This document shows, in pieces, positions 22,498-29,932 of a stretch of DNA of 64,000 bases. The position numbers were made by a program, and so were the translations under genes. The stretch comes from Streptomyces chrestomyceticus JCM 4735 (GTDB taxonomy: Bacteria > Actinomycetota > Actinomycetes > Streptomycetales > Streptomycetaceae). The notes under the pieces are model-generated. The model did no database searches. It was given only the letters and a program-made list of their open reading frames with translations, and was not told the DNA's origin. The stretch is from the NCBI RefSeq assembly GCF_003865135.1, contig NZ_BHZC01000001.1, positions 868,001-932,000 of the forward strand, written 5' to 3'. Positions within the stretch are counted from its first letter, which is position 1. Each line of letters opens with the position of its first letter.

Positions 22498-23112
22498 ATG
22501 CCCAAGACGGTGGACCGGGACGAACAGCGCCGGCAGATCGGCGCCGCCCTGCTGTCCCTGGCGTCCGAACGCGGCCTGGACGAGGTGAGCGTCCGTACGG
22601 TGGCCACGTACTGCGGCCGCTCTCCCGGAGCGGTGCAGAAGTACTTCCGTTCCAAGGACGAGATGCTCGCCTTCGCCGCCGAGATGGCGGGCGAGCGCAT
22701 CGAGGCACGGATGGCCGCCGTCGACCCCGGGCTGCCGCCGCGCGCGGCCCTGCGGGCCCTGGTGCTGACCACCCTGCCCGTGGACGCCGAACGCCGGGCC
22801 GAGGCAGCGGCCCAACTGGCCTTCGCCGTCCGCGCCGCACACCACGAACCCCTCGCCGAAGTACGCCGCCGGGTCGACCAGGACATCCGGGAGGCACTCT
22901 CGCACTGGCTCACCTCCGCCGGGTACGGTCACGGCCCCGACCCGGCCACGGACTGCCTGGCGATCGCCGACGCGGTGATCGCACTCTCCGACGGACTGGC
23001 GCTGCGCCTGCTCTACACACCTCAGGCCCACGACGACCTGGTACGCGCCCTGGACCGCGGGCTGGAGGCACTGGTCCCGGCACAGGCCCCCGGCGAGCCG
23101 GACGCGCGCTAG
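22498..23112 (+). CDS. TetR family transcriptional regulator
   Basis: A 204-residue regulator. Residues 10-58 form the TetR DNA-binding domain (QRRQIGAALLSLASERG, then VRTVATYCGRSPGAVQKYFRSKDEML). The rest is a helical ligand domain without a recognisable ligand signature. The nearest candidate targets are its own promoter and the divergent 2TM gene through the ATACG-CGTAT palindrome. Its stop overlaps the stop of the convergent MFS gene by 4 bp, so the exporter could also belong to its regulon. The ATG at 22498 is preceded by GAGCGGAGCC, a moderate ribosome site. Confidence 0.9.
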   Translation: MPKTVDRDEQRRQIGAALLSLASERGLDEVSVRTVATYCGRSPGAVQKYFRSKDEMLAFAAEMAGERIEARMAAVDPGLPPRAALRALVLTTLPVDAERRAEAAAQLAFAVRAAHHEPLAEVRRRVDQDIREALSHWLTSAGYGHGPDPATDCLAIADAVIALSDGLALRLLYTPQAHDDLVRALDRGLEALVPAQAPGEPDAR

Positions 23113-24560
23113 CCCAGGCGCGCGCCAGCCGCCTGCCGACGACGTCGCCCGGCAGGTGAGGCGGCAGGCGCGACACGGCGTGTGGTGGCCAGGGCGAGGA
23201 CGACGATGGCCAGGCCGCAGGCGGTGACGATCCAGTACCCCGGGAGCACCGCCCGGGTGAACGGCGTACCGGAACGGTGCAGACCGGCGGTGAGTACCGC
23301 GCCGAGCACCGCGACCCCCAGCGCCTGCCCGAACTGACGGCTGGTGGCGACGACCGCTGCGGCCACGCCCGCCTGTTCCCGCGGCATGCCGGACATGGCC
23401 GCGTCGGTGACCGGCGTGTTGGCCAGTCCGGCGCCGACGCCGATCAGGACGTACGCGGCGAAGAGCAGCGCGTCCGTCGTGAGCGCGCCGCCGGTGGCGA
23501 GCAGGACGCCGCCCGCGGCGGTGGCGGCACCGGCCAGGAGCAGCGGCAGCCGGGGGCCACGGGTGGCGGTCAGCCGTCCGGAGAGCGGCGAGGTGACGAT
23601 GTTCGTGATCGCCATGGGCAGCAGGTACAGGCCCGCGGCCAGGGCCGACAGACCGCGCACGTTCTGCAGGTACAGCGTGTTGAGGAAGAGGAAGCCGCCG
23701 AGTACGAAGAACGAGAGGACCGCCATGGCACTGGCTCCGCTGAACCCGGCGCTGCGGAATACCCGCAGGTCCACCAGTGGTTCGGCGCGCCGCCGCTCAT
23801 AGAGGACGAGTGCGAGGAGTGCGGCCGGTGCGGCCAGGGCGCAGGCGAGGGTGCGCGGGGCGGTCCAGCCGGTGCCGGGGCCCTCGATGATCGCGTACGT
23901 CAGGCAGCCCAGCAGCGCGACGACCAGGGCCTGTCCGACCGGGTCCACCCGGCGCGGCCGGGGTGCGCGGGATTCCGGTACGAAGCGCGCGGCGCAGACG
24001 AACGCGGCCGCCCCGACCGGCAGGTTGAGCCAGAAGATCGACCGCCAGCCCAGGCCCTGGACGAGCACCCCGCCCACCAACGGGCCCACCGCCATCGCCA
24101 TCCCCATCACAGCGCCCCAGACGCCGATCGCGCGGGCGCGTTCGCGCGGTGCGGTGAAGGTGTTGGTGATGATGGACATGGCCACCGGATTGAGCATCGA
24201 GGCCCCGACCGCCTGGACCGTACGGAAGGCGATGAGCCAGCCCAGTCCGGGGGCGAATGCGCAGAGGAGCGAGCCGAGGGTGAACAGGGCAAGGCCGGCC
24301 CGGAAGACGCGGCGGCGGCCGAGCCGGTCCCCGGCGGACCCGGCGAGCATCAGCAGCGCGGCCAGCACGATCAGGTAGGCGTCGGTGGTCCACTGGAGTC
24401 CGGAGAGTGGGCTGCGCAGATCGCGCTGCATCGCCGGCAGTGCCACGTTGAGCACCGTGTTGTTGAGGCTGCTGAGGAAGACGCTCGTGCAGCAGACCGC
24501 CAGGACGAGTTGGCGTCCCCGGCGGGTCGGTTCGGCTTGAGTGGACACAGCCCGGCCCAC
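23109..24560 (-). CDS. MFS exporter of the DHA2 (EmrB/QacA) type
   Basis: A 483-residue integral membrane protein with about 14 hydrophobic segments, the DHA2 drug:proton antiporter layout. It shows motif A (GDRLGRRR, about residue 82) and the N-terminal signature SLNNTVLNVALPAMQRDL. It probably extrudes a toxic or self-made small molecule. GTG starts are possible at 24560 and 24548; a purine-rich AGAAAGGA lies just before the first. It is divergent from an XRE-type regulator across a gap with a 15-bp palindrome, a classic regulator/exporter arrangement, and convergent with TetR. Confidence 0.9.
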   Translation of the reverse strand: MGRAVSTQAEPTRRGRQLVLAVCCTSVFLSSLNNTVLNVALPAMQRDLRSPLSGLQWTTDAYLIVLAALLMLAGSAGDRLGRRRVFRAGLALFTLGSLLCAFAPGLGWLIAFRTVQAVGASMLNPVAMSIITNTFTAPRERARAIGVWGAVMGMAMAVGPLVGGVLVQGLGWRSIFWLNLPVGAAAFVCAARFVPESRAPRPRRVDPVGQALVVALLGCLTYAIIEGPGTGWTAPRTLACALAAPAALLALVLYERRRAEPLVDLRVFRSAGFSGASAMAVLSFFVLGGFLFLNTLYLQNVRGLSALAAGLYLLPMAITNIVTSPLSGRLTATRGPRLPLLLAGAATAAGGVLLATGGALTTDALLFAAYVLIGVGAGLANTPVTDAAMSGMPREQAGVAAAVVATSRQFGQALGVAVLGAVLTAGLHRSGTPFTRAVLPGYWIVTACGLAIVVLALATTRRVAPAASPAGRRRRQAAGARLG

Positions 24561-24666
24561 CGTCCTTTCTTCGTGGGCCTCCGCGTCGCCCCTGTCACCT
24601 TCCCTGCCCGCCGCGCGCAGATCGCTGCGGTGGGCTCAGCGTGCCCCGGGAGCCCGCCCGCGGGGA

Positions 24667-24681
24667 GGCCCTGCCAGGGCC
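24667..24681. promoter_or_regulatory. 15-bp perfect palindrome in the MFS/XRE divergent gap
   Basis: GGCCCTG-C-CAGGGCC is a perfect palindrome, flanked by further partial symmetry (GA on the left, CC on the right). It sits upstream of the -10-like CATACT at 24705-24710. It is a candidate operator for the XRE-type regulator. Confidence 0.55.
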
Positions 24682-24701
24682 CCCTTCAGCCCACCCGGCG
24701 A

Positions 24702-25568
24702 ATGCATACTGCAGCGGTGAGCAACGTGCCGGTGAGGAACAGAACAGAGCTGGGCGACTTCCTGCGCAGCCGACGGGACCGCGTCGCACCACAGGAGGCC
24801 GGTCTGCCGCCGTCGGCGGGCCACCGGCGTACGGCAGGGCTGCGGCGGGAGGAGGTCGCGATCCTGGCCGGCGTCAGCATCGAGTACTACCGACGCCTGG
24901 AGCAGGGCAAACAGCGACGGCCGAGTCCCGCGGTACTGGAGGCGATCGGCCAAGTGCTCAAGCTGACCGACGACGAGCGCCGCCACCTTGCAGAGCTGAG
25001 CCGCGGCCGGCCGTCGACACCGGTCAGCGGCGCGCGGACGGGCAGGGCCTCGCGGACGGTACGGGAGGAGGTCCGCCGGATGCTGGAGATCGCGCACCCG
25101 TACCCCGCCTGTGTGCTGAGCCGGTCCAGTGACCTGCTGGCCGCCAACCGGGGTGCGCTGCGCCTCTTTCCCGGCATCGAGGACTGGCCCGAGCCGGAGC
25201 GCAACACCGCGCGCTACGCCTTCGTCCACCCCTGTGCCCGGGAGCTCTACGCCGACTGGGAGGACGTGGCCCGCGGCGTCGTGGCCCATCTGCGCGCCGC
25301 CGTGGTGGTGCACTCGAACGCGCCGGACATCCGCGACGTCGTGGACGAACTCTCCGCCCGCAGCACCGCCTTCGCTTCCCTCTGGCAGCGTTACGACGTC
25401 CGGGCGCGCACCAACGGGCGCAAGGTGTACCACCACCCGGAGGCGGGCCGGCTGACGCTGACGTACGAGGCGTACGACGTGGCCCGCAGCGAAGGCCAGC
25501 GGCTGATCGTCTACCAGGCGCCGCCGGGAACACCGGACCACGAGGCGCTGCTCCGCCTGTCGGCCTGA
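24702..25568 (+). CDS. XRE-type helix-turn-helix regulator with MmyB-like ligand domain
   Basis: A 288-residue protein if the ATG at 24702 is used. The helix-turn-helix covers about residues 17-88 (ELGDFLRSRRDRVAP, then TAGLRREEVAILAGVSIEYYRRLEQG). The C-terminal part (about 110-285) matches the MmyB-like sensor seen in many actinomycete regulators (YPACVLSRSSDLLAANRGALRLF; ERNTARYAFVHPCARELYADWE; LTLTYEAYDV). Neither start has a good ribosome site. GTG at 24717 lies six bases after the -10-like CATACT, so a leaderless mRNA starting there is attractive. It is divergent from the MFS exporter and is its likely regulator. Confidence 0.88.
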   Translation: MHTAAVSNVPVRNRTELGDFLRSRRDRVAPQEAGLPPSAGHRRTAGLRREEVAILAGVSIEYYRRLEQGKQRRPSPAVLEAIGQVLKLTDDERRHLAELSRGRPSTPVSGARTGRASRTVREEVRRMLEIAHPYPACVLSRSSDLLAANRGALRLFPGIEDWPEPERNTARYAFVHPCARELYADWEDVARGVVAHLRAAVVVHSNAPDIRDVVDELSARSTAFASLWQRYDVRARTNGRKVYHHPEAGRLTLTYEAYDVARSEGQRLIVYQAPPGTPDHEALLRLSA

Positions 25569-25599
25569 ACGGCGGGGCGGGTTCCAGCCGTACGGTGGT

Positions 25600-25950
25600 G
25601 CTGCACCGGGCCCCAGGATCTTCGTTGGTGTCGGGTGCCAGACGGGTGTCAGAGCTGAGTGCCACCGCCGTCCACGGTTTCGCGGGAGAAGTTCCCGGGC
25701 CGGACTGCGGGCCATCGAGCGCAGTGCCGCCTTGCTGGCCACATACGCGCTGAGCACCGGCAGGCCCAGTACGTTGACGGCCCCGTAAGCACCGCCAACA
25801 GGGCGTCGACCGTGCCGAACTCGGCCTTCACCCGGCCCGTCGGCGCGTGGATGTCCGACAGCGACGCCGCGCCACTACGGACACCCGTGGGCTGGACGCC
25901 ACCGAGCGCACCGCGCAGTTCGAATGCCGCCGCCGCGGGCGCTCCCTCCC
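25600..25950 (-). pseudogene. Remnant of a short-chain dehydrogenase/reductase
   Basis: One frame reads ELRGALGGVQPTGVRSG.. then SLSDIHAPTGRVKAEFGT and VDALLAVL, which matches the middle of an SDR just before the NAG motif. The other frame then gives LSAYVASKAALRSMARS and PARELLPR, the YxxxK active-site helix. The N-terminal Rossmann part, the segment between NAG and YxxxK, and the C terminus are missing, and the frame is broken twice. It is a degraded, non-functional gene next to the intact MDR gene. Confidence 0.7.
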
Positions 25951-25973
25951 TACACGTAATGCGTGGCGCGGGG

Positions 25974-26918
25974 TCAGTGCAGCCCCGGCCGCAGCGTGAT
26001 CACGACTTTGCCGTGGACGTGCCGTCCGGCCTGCAGCGTCACGGCTTCGCGGATCTGCTCGACCGGGAAGGCGGCCGCGATCGGTACCGTGATCGCCCCG
26101 GCGAGAACCGCGTCGCCGATCCGCTCCATGGCGTCCGGGCTCGCGTCGAAACCGCCGGTCGCGCGGACGCCGCCGGGAGGGTTGGGGCCCGCGGCGATCG
26201 TGGAGATCCGCTCGGCCGGCACGCCGAGCGCGAGCGCGGTCTCGGCCGTTTCGATGCCGAACAGGTCGGTGGCCGCGGTCACGCCCTCCGGAGCCAGGGT
26301 TCGTACCCGGTCCGCCAGTCCAGGGCCGTAGGTCACCGGCTCGACACCGAACTGGCGCAGGAACGCGAACGTGCCCGGGCCTGCGGTCCCGATCACCTTG
26401 GCGCCGGCGAGCTTCGCGAGCTGTACGGCGAAGACACCCACGCCGCCCGCGGCGCCGCCGACCAGGACGGTGTCGCCGGCACGCAGGTCGATCGCGGCCA
26501 ACGCGGCAGCGGCGGTCATCCCGGCCACCGGCAGTGTGGCCGCCACCTCGTCGCTGATGCCGTCCGGCGTGTGCCAGAGCGGCTCGGTCGCCCCGGTGGG
26601 CGTCTTGACCACCACGAAATCGGCAACGGCCCTGCCCAGCGCGCCACCATGGACACGGTCCCCCACGGCGAACCCCGCGGCACCGGCGCCGACCTCGTCG
26701 ACGACCCCGGCGAAGTCGAACCCGAAGCCCGCCGGCACGTCGATGCCGAACCGGGCGGCGGCCTCGGGCTGCGAGGCGATGCCCCAGTCCATGGGATTCA
26801 GCCCGGCGGCCGCGACACGGACGCGGACCTCGCCCGGCCCGGCATGGGGCTCCGGAACCTCCCGCACCTCCAGCACCTCGGGACCACCGAACGACTCGTA
26901 GACCACTGCACGGCTCAT
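25974..26918 (-). CDS. NADP-dependent MDR-superfamily oxidoreductase (quinone reductase type)
   Basis: A 314-residue medium-chain dehydrogenase/reductase without zinc-binding cysteines. The GroES-like domain (1-115) includes GPGEVRVRVAAAGLNPMDW. The nucleotide-binding domain (about 120-260) has AGDTVLVGGAAGGVGVFAVQ. Such enzymes reduce quinones or enones with NADPH. The ATG at 26918 follows AGGGG. The gene is divergent from a TetR gene with two operator-like palindromes between them, so it is likely a redox- or electrophile-inducible unit. The substrate is unknown. Confidence 0.9.
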   Translation of the reverse strand: MSRAVVYESFGGPEVLEVREVPEPHAGPGEVRVRVAAAGLNPMDWGIASQPEAAARFGIDVPAGFGFDFAGVVDEVGAGAAGFAVGDRVHGGALGRAVADFVVVKTPTGATEPLWHTPDGISDEVAATLPVAGMTAAAALAAIDLRAGDTVLVGGAAGGVGVFAVQLAKLAGAKVIGTAGPGTFAFLRQFGVEPVTYGPGLADRVRTLAPEGVTAATDLFGIETAETALALGVPAERISTIAAGPNPPGGVRATGGFDASPDAMERIGDAVLAGAITVPIAAAFPVEQIREAVTLQAGRHVHGKVVITLRPGLH

Positions 26919-26939
26919 GAGTACCCCTGAGAGACAGAG

Positions 26940-26960
26940 TGACGGGACTAAGTCCCATCA
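26940..26960. promoter_or_regulatory. Palindromic TetR operator candidate, site 1
   Basis: Arms TGACGGGACT and AGTCCCATCA around a single central A; nine of ten positions pair. It lies 22 bp upstream of the MDR start codon, in the divergent gap with TetR. Confidence 0.7.
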
Positions 26961-26971
26961 CCGTACACCAG

Positions 26972-26992
26972 TGACGGCACCAGGTCCCGTAA
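26972..26992. promoter_or_regulatory. Palindromic TetR operator candidate, site 2 (degenerate)
   Basis: Same pattern as site 1 with weaker left arm: TGACGGCAC then AGGTCCCGTAA. Its start is 32 bp from the start of site 1, about three helical turns. It ends 9 bp before the TetR start codon, well placed for autorepression. Confidence 0.55.
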
Positions 26993-27001
26993 GATGTCCG
27001 T

Positions 27002-27571
27002 ATGGCCCGCTGGCAACCTCACGCACCCGAGCGACTCCTCGTCGCCGCCCTTGAACTGTTCGAGGAGCGGGGCTACGACAACACCACGGTCATCGAGATC
27101 ACGGAGCGCGCGGGACTGACGAAGAGCACCTTCTTCCGGCACTTCCCGGACAAGCGGGAGGTGCTCTTCGGCGGGGGCACGATGTCCGAACTGCTCGTCG
27201 AAGCGTTCGACACGGCACCGGCCGAGGCCGGCCCCCTTGAAGCGGTGGCCCATGCCCTGGACGCGATCGGCCGGAAAGCCTTCACCCCCGATCGCCGGGA
27301 ATTCAGCGCCCGGCGGTCGGCAGTGATCGCCGCCAACCCCGAACTGCGCGAACGCGAGGCACTGAAGGAACTCGGCCTCATCGCCTCGATGACCGACGCG
27401 CTCAAGCGCCGCGGCGTCCCCGACCTGACCGCACGCGTAGCCGCCGAACTGGGCGCGCTCGCCTGGAAGATCGCCTACGAGCGCTGGCGGGACGCCACCA
27501 ACCGCGACGACTTCGCCGTACTCGCGCGGCAGACACTCACCGAGGTGCAGGCGGCCGGCGCCTTGTGCTGA
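27002..27571 (+). CDS. TetR family transcriptional regulator of the adjacent MDR gene
   Basis: A 189-residue protein. The TetR helix-turn-helix lies at residues 8-55 (LLVAALELFEERGYDNTTV, then ITERAGLTKSTFFRHFPDKRE). The ligand-binding part is all-helical. It is divergent from the MDR oxidoreductase with two related palindromes in the gap, which strongly suggests that it represses itself and that enzyme. The start ATG at 27002 has only a weak purine tract (GTAAGATG) upstream. Confidence 0.92.
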   Translation: MARWQPHAPERLLVAALELFEERGYDNTTVIEITERAGLTKSTFFRHFPDKREVLFGGGTMSELLVEAFDTAPAEAGPLEAVAHALDAIGRKAFTPDRREFSARRSAVIAANPELREREALKELGLIASMTDALKRRGVPDLTARVAAELGALAWKIAYERWRDATNRDDFAVLARQTLTEVQAAGALC

Positions 27572-27629
27572 CGGCAGGCTCGCGGCCCAACCCCGCTCCC
27601 GCGCTGCCGGCCTCGGCCGTACCTGCCCC

Positions 27630-28402
27630 TCACCTGTCCCGCCCCAAGCCCCGGCGGATCGCGATCTCCACGGGCGAGTACGCGCCGTCGGCCCGCTCCA
27701 GTTCGTACGGCGCGGCCGGCATCAGCGGCGGCTGGGCCATGAAACGCGGCCGCCTCCCGTGGTGCGGCTGCGCCGCGTGCACCAGGAACGGGTGGCACAG
27801 GAAGACATCGCCCGGGGACCCGGTGGCCAGGGTGAGCGGCCGGTGGTCGGACGCCGCCACCAGATCGGGCGCCAGGGCCAGCCCGCTGGCCCCCTCCTCC
27901 CCGTACCCCTCCAGTACCTTCGGCACGTCGAGGTGTGAGCCGACCCGGATGCGGGTCGGGGCGTCCTCGTCACCGACCTCGCTGAACAGGAACAGCATCA
28001 GCAGCGCCCGGCCACGGGAGCGCAGATTGGTGAAGTACCAGCTCTCGCCCTCCGGCAGATAGCTCCCCTCGATGTGCCAGCCCGCGTCGTCCGGTTCCTC
28101 CTCGTGCGGGAAGCGCAGCGGGAAGGTCCCCAGCGAATAGCGCGGCTCCCAGCGCCCCGCGCCGACGAGCAGGTCGTACGCGTGGTGCAGGTCCGGGAGT
28201 TGGGCGCGGCGGCGAACGGCCCTTGTGCCAGGCCCGGCACCCAGTGCACGGGCTGCTTCCACGTCGTCGGGTCGTCCGGGTCGCAGCCCGTCTCCCGCCA
28301 CAGCAGCCGCGCGCAGTCCGCGGCCACGCGCGGCGCGACGGCACCCTCCAGCTTCACGAAGCCGTCGCGCAGGAATCGGGATATCAAGGTCGTGTCATCC
28401 AT
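27630..28402 (-). CDS. PhyH-like Fe(II)/2-oxoglutarate oxygenase, one apparent -1 frameshift
   Basis: About 257 residues when read across one frame change. The N-terminal part (MDDTTLISRFLRDGF to WVPGLAQGPFAAA) is in one frame and the rest (PDLHHAYDLLVGAGRW onward) in the next. The join is the GGG at 28195-28197, where a fourth G restores the frame. Iron-ligand candidates are His and Glu in HIEGSYLPEG and the distal His in HPFLVHAAQPHHGRRPRF, with a following Arg for 2-oxoglutarate. These are features of the phytanoyl-CoA dioxygenase family, which hydroxylates small molecules. The substrate is unknown. It is convergent with the TetR gene. Confidence 0.8.
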
Positions 28403-28499
28403 GACTCCATCGTGCGGCGACGCCGGCCCCGGCCGCCCGACATTTTCCGCACCGTCTTTGTCGGGTGTTCACGAAGTCGACCCTGACATCCGGCCGCGG

Positions 28500-28850
28500 A
28501 AACGCTTCTCTTTCCTGTCGCCGGAAATCAGAGACAGGGGCACCTTCCAGCCGTTGTTTTCCCTGGCGCAGGTCGGTGACTTCGACGAAGCCCGTGCCGC
28601 GCCGGTAGCCGCACTTGTTCATGTGGAACGTGGTGCGCCACTGATCGAGGATGGCGTCGCCGTCGGGGCCCGCCAGCGAACGCGGGGGATACAGGTGACT
28701 GAACAGCCGCCATTGTCCGATCTCGGTACCGAGGCCCAGGTCCGACACGGTACGCACAGCGGTGTCCTCGTACTGCCCCTCCCCCATGTAGATGCCGTCC
28801 CACTCACGCGCCTCTTCGTCACGTTCCCGCCAGCACCGGAGCGCCGTCGC
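28500..28850 (-). pseudogene. Remnant of a DUF5825-like RiPP-cluster partner protein
   Basis: A run of sequence reading GQWRLFSHLYPPRSL, then DQWRTTFHMNKCGYRRGTGF and VEVTDLRQGK resembles, as I recall them, DUF5825 proteins. These are commonly encoded next to the RiPP maturase radical-SAM family. The expected N-terminal part is missing: the frame joins directly to the end of the radical-SAM remnant, and the C terminus degenerates after about 28500. I regard it as a broken partner gene. The family call rests on memory of the pattern and needs a profile search. Confidence 0.5.
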
Positions 28851-28929
28851 CGTATCCGCCGCGCAATTCCGGCCCGCTGCGCCGTGGAGCATTGCGGGCA
28901 CCAGCGCCGGACTGTCGTCGTGGGTCACC

Positions 28930-29690
28930 CAGCGCAGGAGAGCCTGGTTGGCGGCATACGGTACGACGCGCACGGCTGTTCCAGTAGGCGGAAAGCGGCC
29001 ATCTCCCAGGGTTCCTCGATCCGCAGAGTCCGCCAGGCGAAGCCGGGCCGGGTGTTGGTGAGGACGATGGAGTCGGTCAGGTCGCACTGGGTCAGCCGCC
29101 CTTGAGGGAACTCGTGACGTCAGGTCTCGATGGCTTTGTCCAAGCGCTCTGCTCGCGTGCTGGAGATGCCCTGGTGCGCCGCGTCGAAGACATACGCCAT
29201 GTCGCGGAGTTCGGATTCCGAGAGGTCATGGATCACCGCGTAGTGAGCGGCGGGCCGCAGGTCGCCGAATCCGAGTTCCGGACGGTTGAAGTAGGGGCTG
29301 AAGCGTTCGATGGCTACGCGGGTGACTCCGTTGGGCGGAGCGAGATGGTGGATCGCCGGAAGCTGGTCGATGACCGAGTCGTAGTCCTCTTCGGTCTCGT
29401 CCGGGAAGCCGAAGAGGTAGTTCCACACGACACCGAGACTCACCGACTCCGCTGTCCCGCGGCATGCGGACGTTCTGGCAGCCGGTCACGCCTTTGTCCA
29501 TCAGCTTCAGCACCCGCCCGCTGAGGCTTTCGGTGCCGGGCTGCACGTAGTGGATACCGGCGGCGACGAGGGAGGCGAGCTGTTCGCGGCGCATGTTGGA
29601 CTGAGGTGCGGTTGTGTGCTGCCCAACGAATCTCCCCAGCCCGGCAGGCAACCGGCCGTCCGGTCACCGCTCGTGGCCACATCGCTTACG
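28930..29690 (-). pseudogene. Remnant of a RiPP maturation radical-SAM protein
   Basis: Recognisable pieces in order are NMRREQLASLVAAGIHYV and QPGTESLSGRVLKLMDKGV (radical-SAM barrel). After a +1 frameshift near 29448 come LGVVWNYLFGFPDETEEDYD and VTRVAIERFSPYFNRPELGF. After an in-frame TGA (29120-29122) come CDLTDSIVLTNTRPGFAWR and then PYAANQALL. These match the C-terminal two thirds of the RiPP maturase radical-SAM family that works on ribosomal peptides. The N-terminal half, including the CxxxCxxC cluster motif, is absent. The lesions include a stop codon and an insertion, so this is true decay. No precursor peptide was found nearby. Confidence 0.75.
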
Positions 29691-29866
29691 TGGAGATGGC
29701 GGACCTCGAAGAGCGCGGGGGTGGCGCTACGGGGCTCCAGGAACCCGGACCAGGGCGACCTGCGTTTCCCCCCGGCGGAATGGGCCGCCTCCCGAGAAGG
29801 CGTGCGCAACGGTGAGTTCGGCCGACCGTCGTCGTGGAACTACTTCAGCGACGGCCGTCGAGATCA

Positions 29867-29901
29867 TGGTGTGGGCCACCAGTTACCGGTGGCCCACACC
29901 A
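29867..29901. terminator. Strong 14-bp-stem hairpin downstream of the lectin gene
   Basis: TGGTGTGGGCCACC and GGTGGCCCACACCA form a perfect 14-bp stem with a 7-base loop. It lies directly after the lectin hairpin and would terminate leftward transcription. Confidence 0.75.
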
Positions 29902-29902
29902 C

Positions 29903-29932
29903 GGTCGGCTGATCAAGCGTGATCAGCCGACC
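29903..29932 (-). terminator. 13-bp-stem hairpin containing the lectin stop codon
   Basis: GGTCGGCTGATCA and TGATCAGCCGACC form a perfect 13-bp stem with loop AGCG. The TGA stop of the lectin gene (29923-29925) lies inside the stem. With the neighbouring hairpin it forms a tandem terminator. Confidence 0.75.

Noticed and set aside
24636..25757. 373-residue minus-strand open frame opposite the XRE regulator
   Set aside because: Apart from its first 25 residues, which are the SDR relic, it is antisense to a well-supported regulator gene.
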